A DNA stretch of 64,000 bases from Rhodospirillales bacterium. Lineage in GTDB: Bacteria > Pseudomonadota > Alphaproteobacteria > Micavibrionales > Micavibrionaceae. Every line of letters begins with the position of its first letter. Position 1 is the stretch's first letter. Below, in pieces: positions 1 through 8,621 of this stretch. Below the pieces are notes generated by a model that worked only from the letters and a program-made list of their open reading frames with translations, made no database searches and was not told where the DNA came from. The position numbers and the translations under genes are program-made. The stretch spans positions 1 to 64,000 of the forward strand of contig JACKIP010000007.1 of NCBI GenBank assembly GCA_020638395.1. The letters run 5' to 3'.

Positions 1-2342
1 TTACCCTGAATATCCAAACGGAAATTGATCCGGCGAATAATACCTTGCTGGAAGGTCTGTATAAATCCGGCGGTAATTTTTGCACGCAGTGCGAATCAGA
101 AGGGTTTCGCCGCATTACCTATTATCAGGACCGCCCCGACGTTCTGTCAGTCTTTACGGTCCGGATCGAGGCGGACAAGGAAAAATATCCGGTCCTGCTC
201 TCCAACGGAGATCTGGTGTCCAGCGGAGAGATCAGCCTGGAGCGGCACTACGCCGTTTTTCACGATAAAACACCAAAGCCTTGCTATCTGTTTGCGTTGG
301 TCGCCGGGGATCTGGTCCATTTGCAGGATACATTCACGACCATGTCCGGCCGCGACGTTGATCTTTATATCTATGTGCGGGCGGGAGATGAACACCAGAT
401 TACGCACGCGATGGAGTCTCTGAAAAAATCCATGAAATGGGATGAGGAGGTCTATGGGCGCGAATATCAGTATGAGCGGTTTAATATCGTTGCCGTCAGT
501 GATTTTAACATGGGTGCGATGGAAAACACCTCCCTGAATATCTTTAATACTGCCCTGACGTTGGCCCATCCGGATACCGCAACGGATATGGACTTTTTGC
601 GGGTTGAGGGGGTGATCGCGCATGAGTATTTTCACAACTGGACAGGAAACCGCGTCACCTGCCGCGACTGGTTCCAGCTCTCTTTGAAGGAGGGACTGAC
701 GGTCTTCCGCGATCAGGAATTCTCCGCCGACATGAACTCACGCGCAGTGCAAAGAATTGACGATGTGACGCATTTGCGCCGCTTTCAGTTTCCCGAAGAT
801 GCCGGGCCTCTGGCGCATCCTATCCGCCCCGATAACTATATCGAAATAGATAACTTCTATACCATGACGGTCTATGAGAAAGGGGCGGAGGTCATCCGCA
901 TGATGCATACGCTGCTGGGGGCGGAGGCGTACCGGAAAGGGACGGATTTGTATTTCGATCGCCACGATGGGCAGGCCGTGCGATGTGAGGATTTTGTGCA
1001 GGCAATGGAAGATGCCAGCGGGATTGATCTGTCGCAGTTCAAGCTCTGGTATGCGCAGGCCGGCACGCCGGAGCTTAAAGCGTCCGGGGTGTATGATCCC
1101 GACAGCAAAACTTACCGATTATCCTTGTCCCAGCATGTTCCGGCAACGCCCGGACAACCGGACAAGCAGCCCATGTATATTCCGGTCAGGGTCGGGCTGG
1201 TCGGCCCGAACGGAGAGGATATGGCCGAGGAAGTCCTTCACCTGAAAGACCGGGAGCAAAGCTTCGTCTTTCATAACATCGGAGGAAAGCCTGTTCCATC
1301 TATTTTGCGGGATTTTTCGGCCCCGGTAAAGTTATCCACAGACTTATCCACAGAAGATCTGCGCTTTCTGATGGTGCATGACCAGGATGGATTTAACAAA
1401 TGGGAGGCCGCCCAGCGCCTCGCCAAACAGGCGATATCTCAGGAAATGGCGGGACGTCCGGCCTATGAGTTTATCGAAGCGTACGGTCTGTTGCTGGAAC
1501 AGGCCGACAATCCTGCCGCTGATCCGGCTCTGCTGGCACGGATGCTGACCCTTCCGGATTTTTCATCTTTGGCGGAAGATCATGACAGGGTCGATCCCGA
1601 TGCAATTGATGCCGCACTCAAATCATTGAAACGGCGTCTGGCGGAGGCCCACTCGGCGGTGCTGCGGCATGTTTATGATGCGGCCCATCAGCAAGGGGCA
1701 TATCGCATAGATCCGGTTTCCATGGGCCAGCGCGCCCTGAAAAACACGTCCTTGTCCGCGCTTTGTAACGGAGCTCAAACAGACGAAATGTGCAAAACGC
1801 TTGTTGCTCCGCAATATCAGGCAGCCTCTAATATGACCGACCGGATTGCCGTCCTGTCCATTTTAAAAGATATCTCCGCCGAGTCTGACAATGCGGAAGC
1901 TCTGCGGCTGCGGGCGGAAATCTTTTCTGATTTTTACACCCGGTTTAAATCTTATCCACTGGTTGTGGATAAGTGGTTTGGCTTGCAGGCCTCGGCAGAT
2001 CGCCCGGAAATTTTCGAAGATCTGGCACAGCTAAAAAGACATGCGGACTTTAACATTAAAAATCCGAACCGCGTTCGCTCGCTTTACAGCACATTTGCAG
2101 GGGGAAATCCGGTGCAGTTTCATCATAAAAGTGGAAAAGGCTATGATTTTCTGAAAGAGGCGGTTTTTACCCTGAATACAATCAATCCGATGATCGCGGC
2201 ACGATTGCTGAACCCTCTGCGGGAATGGCGGCGCTACACGCCGGATCGTCAGGAAAAAATGAAGGCCGTTCTGCAGGAGATCGTGTCTCTGCCGGATGTG
2301 TCTTCGAACGTCTACGAGATCGCCAGCAAAAGTCTGGAATAG
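1..2342 (+). CDS. pepN: Aminopeptidase N (M1 family), 5' end outside window
   Basis: Cytosolic M1 zinc aminopeptidase that removes N-terminal residues from peptides. The frame is open from base 3, so the true start lies upstream; about 780 residues are visible against roughly 870 in E. coli PepN. Seen: the GAMEN exopeptidase motif (NMGAMEN) near 508-528 and the zinc site HEYFHNWTGNR near 619-651, with the third ligand Glu expected in the following LKEGLTVFRDQE segment. The C-terminal part is the long helical PepN-type domain ending at a TAG stop. It is followed by a convergent minus-strand gene. The coding sequence contains four DnaA-box-like 9-mers, annotated separately. Family assignment is secure. 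Confidence 0.96.
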   Translation, partial: TLNIQTEIDPANNTLLEGLYKSGGNFCTQCESEGFRRITYYQDRPDVLSVFTVRIEADKEKYPVLLSNGDLVSSGEISLERHYAVFHDKTPKPCYLFALVAGDLVHLQDTFTTMSGRDVDLYIYVRAGDEHQITHAMESLKKSMKWDEEVYGREYQYERFNIVAVSDFNMGAMENTSLNIFNTALTLAHPDTATDMDFLRVEGVIAHEYFHNWTGNRVTCRDWFQLSLKEGLTVFRDQEFSADMNSRAVQRIDDVTHLRRFQFPEDAGPLAHPIRPDNYIEIDNFYTMTVYEKGAEVIRMMHTLLGAEAYRKGTDLYFDRHDGQAVRCEDFVQAMEDASGIDLSQFKLWYAQAGTPELKASGVYDPDSKTYRLSLSQHVPATPGQPDKQPMYIPVRVGLVGPNGEDMAEEVLHLKDREQSFVFHNIGGKPVPSILRDFSAPVKLSTDLSTEDLRFLMVHDQDGFNKWEAAQRLAKQAISQEMAGRPAYEFIEAYGLLLEQADNPAADPALLARMLTLPDFSSLAEDHDRVDPDAIDAALKSLKRRLAEAHSAVLRHVYDAAHQQGAYRIDPVSMGQRALKNTSLSALCNGAQTDEMCKTLVAPQYQAASNMTDRIAVLSILKDISAESDNAEALRLRAEIFSDFYTRFKSYPLVVDKWFGLQASADRPEIFEDLAQLKRHADFNIKNPNRVRSLYSTFAGGNPVQFHHKSGKGYDFLKEAVFTLNTINPMIAARLLNPLREWRRYTPDRQEKMKAVLQEIVSLPDVSSNVYEIASKSLE
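1332..1352 (+). other. Tandem perfect DnaA boxes inside pepN
   Basis: Two exact TTATCCACA 9-mers at 1332-1340 and 1344-1352 with 12-nt spacing, same strand. They fall in codons for LSTDLST, so the repeat could come from coding constraint. No AT-rich unwinding region or origin-type genes are adjacent, so this is not called an origin; a DnaA-titration role is possible but unproven. Confidence 0.35.
1952..1972. other. Inverted DnaA-box pair inside pepN
   Basis: TTATCCACT (one mismatch, 1952-1960) faces TGTGGATAA (perfect reverse-strand box, 1964-1972) with a 3-nt gap. It lies 600 bp after the tandem pair in the same gene. Confidence 0.3.
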
Positions 2343-2387
2343 AGGTTTTGATCGTTTAGCTTGAGCAGCGTTGCTGCCCGCCTTTGT

Positions 2388-3116
2388 TTAAAAGGTCGGA
2401 GATGTGCCTTCAGTCCGGTGCGCATCACATTCCAGTGTCAGTTGCCGGGCCTCCTGAAAAGAGACCCCTCCGATTTTCAAACCTCCAAAGACCTTAAGCT
2501 TTTCGGTTACGTTCAAAAATTTTGCGTAGATCGTCCGCTCTTTTGGGGCGTCAGATTCTTTCAGTCCGGACATGATAGAATCAATGTAGGAAGACCACTT
2601 TCCTTTGTGCGGATTAAACAAAGAATCAAGGATTTCGTTCTTAACGGCGTGCGATACTTCCCGCCGGTGCAAAGCTTCCGATAAAAAAGGCAGTCTTTTT
2701 GCAACGTCTCTCCGCACAAGTTCAGGTTCAAATTGCGGGCGCTGCTCCGAAATTAACCCATGAAAATCTTCCGGGATAATATCGGTGTTGAAAAGCCGGT
2801 CCGGTTGGGAAGGGCTCTCCGCAGAACATGAAAACTGTGCAAGTATATCCGGATATGAGGTCCGCTCTCGCGTCGCAAGAGATGGGGGTTCCGCATATTT
2901 TTGCTCAAAAAAAGATACGAGATTTTTTATGTCTTCAGACAGACCAAGCTTTTTAAGGGCTGTGTCAAAGAGCAGGGTTTTAGCCAAAGAAAAAGTGCCG
3001 TCAATGTCCTGAGGCTGGGACACATGAAAAAGGTCACCGATAATCTGGAAGCTGCCATCATGGCCCGGCTTTTGAGCCAGATTGTAAATTTCTACACACG
3101 AATCTCTATCAGTCAT
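2388..3116 (-). CDS. Hypothetical protein, 242 aa
   Basis: I do not recognise a family. The predicted protein is soluble, without signal peptide or membrane segment, and rich in charged residues. Two segments look helical: LAKTLLFDTALKKLGL in the N-terminal third, and EPELVRRDVAKRLPF in the middle. It ends TEGTSPTF. It lies downstream of murA on the same strand (18 nt gap), so it may be the last gene of a dcd-murA transcript, and it converges on pepN. The ORF is long and nothing credible overlaps it on the other strand, so it is probably real. Confidence 0.6.
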   Translation of the reverse strand: MTDRDSCVEIYNLAQKPGHDGSFQIIGDLFHVSQPQDIDGTFSLAKTLLFDTALKKLGLSEDIKNLVSFFEQKYAEPPSLATRERTSYPDILAQFSCSAESPSQPDRLFNTDIIPEDFHGLISEQRPQFEPELVRRDVAKRLPFLSEALHRREVSHAVKNEILDSLFNPHKGKWSSYIDSIMSGLKESDAPKERTIYAKFLNVTEKLKVFGGLKIGGVSFQEARQLTLECDAHRTEGTSPTF

Positions 3117-3133
3117 TTTGTTATAATTACAGG

Positions 3134-4504
3134 TTATATTTTTTCAATCATTGCACCGACGCCGGATAGTTTTTGGACGATGTTTTCATATCCGCGTTCC
3201 AGATGATAGACGCGATTAACCGTCGTGGTTCCTTCGGCAACCAGCCCGGCCAGAACCAGCGCAACCGAGGCGCGCAAATCTGTTGCCATGACCTCGGCTC
3301 CGGTCAGTTTTTTGACTCCGCGCACAATGGCGGATTGTCCCTGCACTCGAATATTTGCGCCCATGCGGTTCAGCTCTGGCACGTGCATAAAGCGGTTTTC
3401 AAAGATGGTTTCGGTAATCATGCTGGCACCATCACACAGGCACATCATCGCCATGAATTGCGCCTGCATATCGGTCGGGAATCCCGGATGCGGTTCCGTC
3501 ATGATGTCGGTGCCGCGGACCAGCGGCGCGGAGCGGGCAACGAGGATATCCTGCCCATCCTGTTCGATGGTTAATCCCGCACGCACCAGAGGTGCGATCA
3601 GGGCCGGCAGCAGGCTGGTCTGCGTCTTTTTCAGGCGCAACTCTCCCCCCGTCAGGCCCACGGCGCACATATAGGTGCCTGTTTCAATGCGGTCGGCCAC
3701 AACATCATGCGTGGTGCCATGCAGGCGCTCGACACCCTGAATACGGATTTCAGATGTTCCCAGCCCCTCAATCTGCGCGCCCATCTTGATCAGGGCATTG
3801 CCTTGATCGACAATTTCCGGCTCACGGGCGGCATTGCGCAGGATGGTTTCTCCCTTGGCCAGAGTTGCCGCCATCAGAAGTTGATCTGTTGCTCCGACGG
3901 AAACAAATGGGAATTCAATGAGGGCGCCGGTTAGCCCCTGCGGCGCTTTGGCTTTGATATAACCACTTTCGATAGAAATGTCCGCGCCCATTGCTTCCAG
4001 ACCTTTCAAATGCAGGTCAATCGGGCGGCCACCAATCGAGCATCCGCCGGGCAATGAGACCTCGGCCTGTCCGTGACGGGCAAGAAGCGGCCCCAGAACA
4101 AGGACGCTGGCCCGCATTTTCCGGACCAGATCATAGGGTGCAATATGAGTTTTGATGGTTTGCGCCCGCAGAATCGCTTTGCCATCGGAGCTGAGCGCAA
4201 CCGTCATGCCCAGATGAGACAAGACCTGCCCCAGAAAGCGAACATCGCGCAACCCAACCGGGACATTGGTAAAGGTCACGGCATCATCGGTCAGCAGGGC
4301 CGCGCACATATGCTTCAGAACGGCATTTTTTGCTCCGGAAATTTTGATCTCACCCCGTAACGGGTTCCCTCCGCGGACAATAATTTTATCCAGCTCGGAG
4401 GTTTTGACATCCGGCTGAAGCAGCTCAATCGTTTCGGCCGTTTTTTCAGAGACGGGGGAGAGTGACTCCACGCTGTCCCATGTATTTTCCGGATCTGCTC
4501 GCAT
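3134..4504 (-). CDS. murA: UDP-N-acetylglucosamine 1-carboxyvinyltransferase
   Basis: First committed step of peptidoglycan synthesis: transfers enolpyruvate from PEP to UDP-GlcNAc in the cytoplasm. Seen: the N-terminal motif IIVRGGNPLRGEIKISGAKN, the active-site cysteine loop PGGCSIGGRPIDLH, and the ending RGYENIVQKLSGVGAMIEKI, all typical of MurA. The ORF opens at 4561, but the start chosen is ATG 4504 (MRADPENTWD), preceded by GTGAGG; this still leaves about 30 extra residues before the usual start. Even so the gene overlaps the 3' end of dcd by 59 nt in another frame, because dcd ends at a family-typical C-terminus. A later non-ATG start cannot be excluded. Confidence 0.95.
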   Translation of the reverse strand: MRADPENTWDSVESLSPVSEKTAETIELLQPDVKTSELDKIIVRGGNPLRGEIKISGAKNAVLKHMCAALLTDDAVTFTNVPVGLRDVRFLGQVLSHLGMTVALSSDGKAILRAQTIKTHIAPYDLVRKMRASVLVLGPLLARHGQAEVSLPGGCSIGGRPIDLHLKGLEAMGADISIESGYIKAKAPQGLTGALIEFPFVSVGATDQLLMAATLAKGETILRNAAREPEIVDQGNALIKMGAQIEGLGTSEIRIQGVERLHGTTHDVVADRIETGTYMCAVGLTGGELRLKKTQTSLLPALIAPLVRAGLTIEQDGQDILVARSAPLVRGTDIMTEPHPGFPTDMQAQFMAMMCLCDGASMITETIFENRFMHVPELNRMGANIRVQGQSAIVRGVKKLTGAEVMATDLRASVALVLAGLVAEGTTTVNRVYHLERGYENIVQKLSGVGAMIEKI

Positions 4505-5054
4505 ATGATACCTCACAGGGGGTTGAACCTTTAAAAAACAAAAATTGTGCGACGCCCTCATTGGCGTAAACCTTGGCCGGCAGCGGGGTTGTGTTGGAAA
4601 TCTCCAGAGTCACATGCCCCTCCCAGCCCGGTTCCAGCGGGGTGACATTCACAATCAGCCCGCACCGTGCATAGGTGCTTTTCCCCAGACAGATCACCAA
4701 CACATCATCGGGAATGCGGAAATATTCGACAGAGCGGGTCAGGGCAAAACTGTTGGGAGGAATCACGCACACATCGGTTTGCCGATCAACAAAGCTGCTG
4801 CTGGAAAACTCTTTCGGATCGACAATGGCGTTATCAACATTGGTAAAAATCTTGAATTCATCACTGCACCGCGCATCATAGCCATAGGAGGACAGGCCGT
4901 AAGAGATCATGCCATCCCGTTTTTGGGCTTCGACAAATGGCTCAATCATGCCATGGCGCATCACCAGTTCCCGAATCTGGCTGTCAGCAAGAAGGCCGGG
5001 ACTCATATTCCGAGAAAAGTTGGGGGTTCTGTCAAGATTCTCAGCGGTGTTCAT
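4446..5054 (-). CDS. dcd: dCTP deaminase
   Basis: Deaminates dCTP to dUTP for thymidylate synthesis. The sequence matches alphaproteobacterial Dcd throughout: MIEPFVE, YGLSSYGYDARCSDEFKIF, IPPNSFALTRSVEYFRIP, GKSTYARCG, VTPLEPGWEGHVTLE, and the terminal MGQRGVTLPRL. The start is taken at ATG 5054 because AAGAAGGA sits five bases upstream; ATG 5075 has no properly spaced ribosome site, and the domain itself begins near residue 17 (MSPGLLADSQIREL). It overlaps the 43-codon ORF upstream by 14 nt and murA downstream by 59 nt, so the three genes are probably cotranscribed and translationally linked. Confidence 0.95.
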   Translation of the reverse strand: MNTAENLDRTPNFSRNMSPGLLADSQIRELVMRHGMIEPFVEAQKRDGMISYGLSSYGYDARCSDEFKIFTNVDNAIVDPKEFSSSSFVDRQTDVCVIPPNSFALTRSVEYFRIPDDVLVICLGKSTYARCGLIVNVTPLEPGWEGHVTLEISNTTPLPAKVYANEGVAQFLFFKGSTPCEVSYASRSGKYMGQRGVTLPRL

Positions 5055-5172
5055 GGGGGTCCTTCTTGGGCTCATCCTGTTTTGGGTCCAGTCGCTCCTG
5101 TTTTTGCGCTTTACGCTTCATCAGGTTTTCTCGCAGAGCGACGGCACGTTTTGCATCTTTTTCTGGTCTCAT
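5041..5172 (-). CDS. Small basic protein, 43 aa
   Basis: ATG 5172 is preceded by AGGGAGAT, a good ribosome site. The 43-residue product starts MRPEKDAKRAVALRENLMKR and is very rich in Lys, Arg, Glu and Gln, with one predicted helix. Short proteins with an ALRENLxKRK-like core occur beside murA/dcd-type genes in alphaproteobacteria (from memory, not checked). Its stop overlaps the dcd start, which suggests translational coupling. Function unknown. Confidence 0.55.
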   Translation of the reverse strand: MRPEKDAKRAVALRENLMKRKAQKQERLDPKQDEPKKDPHEHR

Positions 5173-5252
5173 ATCTCCCTGAATATATTCATAATTATGC
5201 AGAGAAGTAAATAAATAAATGTCTTTTCAACCGTTTTGTGGGATACTGAATT

Positions 5253-5648
5253 ATGACCTCAAATTACGCCGAACTTCGTATCCGGGACGCTCTTAAAGCA
5301 GCGCGGGGAAATCAGCTTAAAGCCAGAAAACAGATTGAAAAATGGTGTCAGGAAGATATGAAGTTGCTTTTGGCCCTGACAAAGCCTCATATGACCGGAA
5401 TCGTCGCGCATGCGCTCGACCGTGTGGTCAATAAAATGGCACGGGGCGAGCCCCTTCCTCCGGAAAGACCCGTTCAAGAACCGGTTCAGGCGCAGGGGAT
5501 TGACTTTGGCAAAGAGCTTTTGAAAAACTTTGCAATGGGAAAACCGGCAAAATTCGCGCAGGAAAGTTTCTCTCCGCCGATCAAGCGCAAAAAAGCATCG
5601 CAATCCCACATTGACGCGATCCATAAACTGGCTAAAAAGAAAAAATAG
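5253..5648 (+). CDS. Hypothetical protein, 131 aa, basic tail
   Basis: A soluble protein opening NYAELRIRDALKAARGNQLK and reading KWCQEDMKLLLALTKPHMTG in the middle, with a Lys-rich C-terminus (SHIDAIHKLAKKKK). No family is recognised with confidence. The pattern of an N-terminal helical block, a proline-rich linker (PPERPVQEPVQ) and a basic tail suggests a nucleic-acid or envelope-partner protein, but that is a guess. It is divergent from the dcd operon and lies 82 nt before the AmgK-like gene on the same strand. Confidence 0.65.
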   Translation: MTSNYAELRIRDALKAARGNQLKARKQIEKWCQEDMKLLLALTKPHMTGIVAHALDRVVNKMARGEPLPPERPVQEPVQAQGIDFGKELLKNFAMGKPAKFAQESFSPPIKRKKASQSHIDAIHKLAKKKK

Positions 5649-5730
5649 GGTTTTTGAAAAAATTTAAAGAAAAGGGCAGGGGGCTGCGTCCGGTGCTCGA
5701 AATCATGGGTAATTTCTGTTAGCGTTAGGG

Positions 5731-6780
5731 ATGATTCAAAAAACAGACTGGTTTGCCGATTCCGCTCCGCGCCGGGAGTTATTCCTGGATCGGGAAATTC
5801 CCGGATATCATCACTTTGAAGCGATGACTCATGATATGGCACCCCGATTCTATCACCGGGTTTTTCGCGAACAGCAGACATTCATTTTGCTCGAAAGTGC
5901 TCCGGATGGTCACCCGCAGGCCTTGCCGGGGCATGAAATAGGGGCGTTCCTGAGGGTAAACCGCCTTTTGCAGGCGGAAGGATTTTCAACTCCCAAAATT
6001 GAAGCCGCAGATGAAGAAAACGGTCTGGTTTTGTTGCAGGATTTTGGAGATCTGACCTTCGAAAAAGCCTTGAAGACCGCATCTGACGAAGAGGGGGGGC
6101 TTTTGTACCGGAAAGCGACGGATTTATTGGTTGCGTTACGGGCAATCCCGGCCTCCCATCTTTCAGATCTTCCAGCCTTTGAAGAATCGCTTATCAATCG
6201 CGGCGTGCGGCGCTTTGCTGACTGGTTTTTGCCTTATTATCTGGGGCGTAGCATCACCGATGAGGATCTTGCGGCGTTTCAGGAAATGATGCTGGCTCTT
6301 CAGAAACAGTTATCGCCTGTTTCCTCTGGATTCATTCATGGGGATTTTCATCCGGCCAATCTGATGATTCTGGCGGACGGATCCTTGGGGATTCTGGATT
6401 TTCAGGGAGCCATGCGCGGCCCTTCGGTCTATGATCTGACGAATTTGCTGTGTGATGCCCGCCGCGATGTAAGGTCAGAATGGGTCAAATCGTGTCAGAG
6501 CCTTTATTTCTCAGATGCGGAAAACGGCTTAATTGATTATTATAATTATCTTTCTTTGCATTTTCATTTGCGGGTCATAGGGCAGTTCATAAAGGTCGCC
6601 ATTGTGAGTGGCAAAACAGGCTATTTGCAGCACCTTGATCGCCTGCGCCGCTATCTGCAACAAAGTCCCGTGCATCTGTTTCAGGATTATTCCAGGAAAG
6701 CCGGATTGAACTGGGATCATGACCTGCCGCCTCTGTCTCTGGACAATCTGAAAAAGCTGATCCGGGAGGATGCAACTTGA
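5731..6780 (+). CDS. Aminoglycoside-phosphotransferase-fold kinase, AmgK-like
   Basis: The protein has the APH/choline-kinase fold. Seen: the catalytic loop GFIHGDFHPANLMI (about residues 203-216) and the metal-binding DFQ in LGILDFQGAMRGPSVYDLTN (about 220-240). The DFQGAMRGPSVYDL pattern followed by LLCDARRDV is characteristic of AmgK, which phosphorylates N-acetylmuramate and N-acetylglucosamine at C1 in peptidoglycan recycling. The usual partners murU and tsaE are not adjacent, so the substrate remains an inference. 349 residues, normal for the family. A strong terminator follows, separating it from greA. Confidence 0.8.
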   Translation: MIQKTDWFADSAPRRELFLDREIPGYHHFEAMTHDMAPRFYHRVFREQQTFILLESAPDGHPQALPGHEIGAFLRVNRLLQAEGFSTPKIEAADEENGLVLLQDFGDLTFEKALKTASDEEGGLLYRKATDLLVALRAIPASHLSDLPAFEESLINRGVRRFADWFLPYYLGRSITDEDLAAFQEMMLALQKQLSPVSSGFIHGDFHPANLMILADGSLGILDFQGAMRGPSVYDLTNLLCDARRDVRSEWVKSCQSLYFSDAENGLIDYYNYLSLHFHLRVIGQFIKVAIVSGKTGYLQHLDRLRRYLQQSPVHLFQDYSRKAGLNWDHDLPPLSLDNLKKLIREDAT

Positions 6781-6812
6781 CGCCGCAGGTGGTTTGGTTT
6801 ACTTTTCAAAAT

Positions 6813-6836
6813 CCGCCAGAGAGAGGCGGTTTTTTT
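6813..6836 (+). terminator. Rho-independent terminator after the AmgK-like gene
   Basis: Stem CCGCC (6813-6817) / GGCGG (6825-6829), 7-nt loop, followed by seven T. Lies between the kinase stop and greA. Confidence 0.8.
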
Positions 6837-6854
6837 ATTGTATGAGGTTTTATT

Positions 6855-7331
6855 ATGGATAAAGTTCCGATGACCATTCAGGGGCATAAAACTCTGGAAA
6901 TTGAATTGCACGACCTGAAAAGTGTTCAGCGTCCAGCGGTGATCGACGCAATTGCAACCGCCCGCGAGCTGGGGGATTTATCGGAAAACGCCGAATATCA
7001 CGCCGCACGCGAGCAGCAAAGCTTTATCGAAGGGCGGATTCAAGAGCTGGAAGGCGTTCTGGGGCATGCGCAAGTCATTGATATTTCCTCTATGTCTGGC
7101 GACACAGTGAAGTTCGGGGCAACGATTGATATCGTCGATGAGGATACCGACGAGGAGCAGACCTTGCAGATTGTCGGTCCCTATGAATCAAATGCGGATG
7201 AGGGGCGGATTTCGATCACAGCGCCTCTGGCACGAGCACTGATCGGCAAAGCGGTTGGGGACAGTGTTCTGGTCACAACGCCGAAAGGCGAGCGCACCTA
7301 CGAAATTCTTGAGGTCCGCTGGGGATCATAA
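6855..7331 (+). CDS. greA: Transcription elongation factor GreA
   Basis: Rescues backtracked RNA polymerase by stimulating transcript cleavage. Seen: the N-terminal coiled-coil with the conserved GDLSENAEYHAAREQQSFIEGRI segment (about residues 36-58, carrying the acidic tip) and the C-terminal FKBP-like domain with GRISITAPLARALIGKAVGDSV. 158 residues, standard length. It has its own short leader after a terminator. The last bases overlap the stop of the convergent FkbM gene by 6 nt. Confidence 0.97.
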   Translation: MDKVPMTIQGHKTLEIELHDLKSVQRPAVIDAIATARELGDLSENAEYHAAREQQSFIEGRIQELEGVLGHAQVIDISSMSGDTVKFGATIDIVDEDTDEEQTLQIVGPYESNADEGRISITAPLARALIGKAVGDSVLVTTPKGERTYEILEVRWGS

Positions 7332-8051
7332 GGCATTCATGAAATAGAGGTCGTCGTCTATCGTCTCGATCAGTTGATATCCAACCCGTTCAAGGAAAGC
7401 CTTAACCTCTGTCAATGTTTCCTGACGCGTTTCGATTTGTATGACGCATCTGTTTTCGCGCAGGATATCTGTCATCCCTTCTAATGCAGAGAGTTCATGC
7501 CCTTCGATGTCTATTTTAAGGGTGATGTTCTGGTTCTTGATTTTTAATGCATTGTCCAGAGTTACGAGATGAATGTTTTCTGATGACGTATACGTATGGC
7601 GGTCATCGTTTCTGATAAGAGAAGAAATACCGTACGACGCAGGGTTCACGTTAATGGTTGCCGATGTTTCTGTGTCAGAGACCCCCACATTATGTCGCGT
7701 TGTTCTGCCTTCCAGATGGTTAAGTTTTATATTTGTTTCAAGCTTTTCGAAGATGCCTCTGACAGGCTCGAAAGAGTGGATGTGGATGTCGGGAAAATAA
7801 CATCCAAGTAGAACCGTATATAAACCGAAATTTGCGCCGCAATCTATGAAAAGAGCGCTCTGATTTTTTGTTGTAAGATCTTTTATAGTATTTATTTGCC
7901 GTGTCTCAAAAGGCCTGTTCATCAAGAGCTTTAATTGCAGAGAATCTGACGCATTAAGGCTCCACAGGCAATCCAGTCTACGAACGATCTTCTCTTTATT
8001 ATTTAATTTTAACAGACGTTTCCGTACGCTTGTCACAAGAGAATCGAACAT
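7326..8051 (-). CDS. FkbM-family methyltransferase
   Basis: SAM-dependent O-methyltransferase of the FkbM family, which usually modifies sugars or secondary metabolites. Seen: the SAM motif I FIDCGANFGLYTVLLG, the acidic motif IHSFEPVRGIFEKL, VTLDNAL, and the family signature LKIDIEGHELSALEGM. 241 residues. The gene is visibly more AT-rich than greA and trxB around it, which suggests acquisition. No glycan-biosynthesis genes are nearby, so the substrate is unknown. It is 6 nt from the AsnC-type regulator upstream on the same strand and may be cotranscribed with it. Confidence 0.88.
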   Translation of the reverse strand: MFDSLVTSVRKRLLKLNNKEKIVRRLDCLWSLNASDSLQLKLLMNRPFETRQINTIKDLTTKNQSALFIDCGANFGLYTVLLGCYFPDIHIHSFEPVRGIFEKLETNIKLNHLEGRTTRHNVGVSDTETSATINVNPASYGISSLIRNDDRHTYTSSENIHLVTLDNALKIKNQNITLKIDIEGHELSALEGMTDILRENRCVIQIETRQETLTEVKAFLERVGYQLIETIDDDLYFMNAL

Positions 8052-8057
8052 CTTACG

Positions 8058-8531
8058 CTACACCTCAATCGGTACGCCCCGCAGCGCTTTTGCGGTGCGA
8101 ACAATCGGGGATGTTTTGACCGAGGCTACATTATTCATGGCAGCAAGTTGCGTCGTCAGGAAATGCTGGTAACTGTCCCAGTCTTTTGCAACGATTTTGA
8201 GCAGATAGTCTATGTCTCCGGATAAGAGATAGCACTCCCGCACGCAATCCCATTCCTGAATTTGCAGCTCGAATTTTCGGATGTCGAGGTCCCGGTTGCT
8301 TTCCAGTTTAACCTGCGTCATCACCTGAATTCCATAACCCAGACTGCCGGGATTGATATCGGCATTATAGCCGCGAATGATATTTGCTTCTTCGAGGCCG
8401 CGCACCCGGCGCAGGCAAGGCGGCGCAGAAATACCGGCATATTCTGCCAGTTCAACATTCGTTGCGCGTCCGTTTTCTTGTAATTTTTTGAGAATTTTCA
8501 GGTCGGTTTTATCGAGTTTTTGGCGTCGCAT
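8058..8531 (-). CDS. Lrp/AsnC-family transcriptional regulator
   Basis: 157 residues with an N-terminal winged helix-turn-helix (LDKTDLKILKKLQENGRATN, then ELAEYAGISAPPCLRRVRGLEE) and a C-terminal RAM/AsnC ligand domain (CVRECYLLSGDIDYLLKIVAKD). Such proteins form octamers or hexadecamers and often respond to amino acids. Divergent from the ELM1-like gene, so the 8532-8621 gap probably holds promoters for both. The target is not shown by the sequence. Confidence 0.93.
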   Translation of the reverse strand: MRRQKLDKTDLKILKKLQENGRATNVELAEYAGISAPPCLRRVRGLEEANIIRGYNADINPGSLGYGIQVMTQVKLESNRDLDIRKFELQIQEWDCVRECYLLSGDIDYLLKIVAKDWDSYQHFLTTQLAAMNNVASVKTSPIVRTAKALRGVPIEV

Positions 8532-8621
8532 TATTTCCTGCGCTTTATGTGTTTGTTTTTTTGTAATTATTCGTATGGTATAAAGGGTGGCTCAAGTTAT
8601 ATCAAGTTTAAATTTTAAGTC

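Noticed and set aside
147..635. 162-codon antisense ORF in pepN
   Set aside because: Shadow of a strongly conserved M1 peptidase domain on the opposite strand.
1332..1972. Replication origin
   Set aside because: DnaA boxes lie within a coding gene, with no AT-rich unwinding element and no dnaA, hemE or parAB genes nearby.
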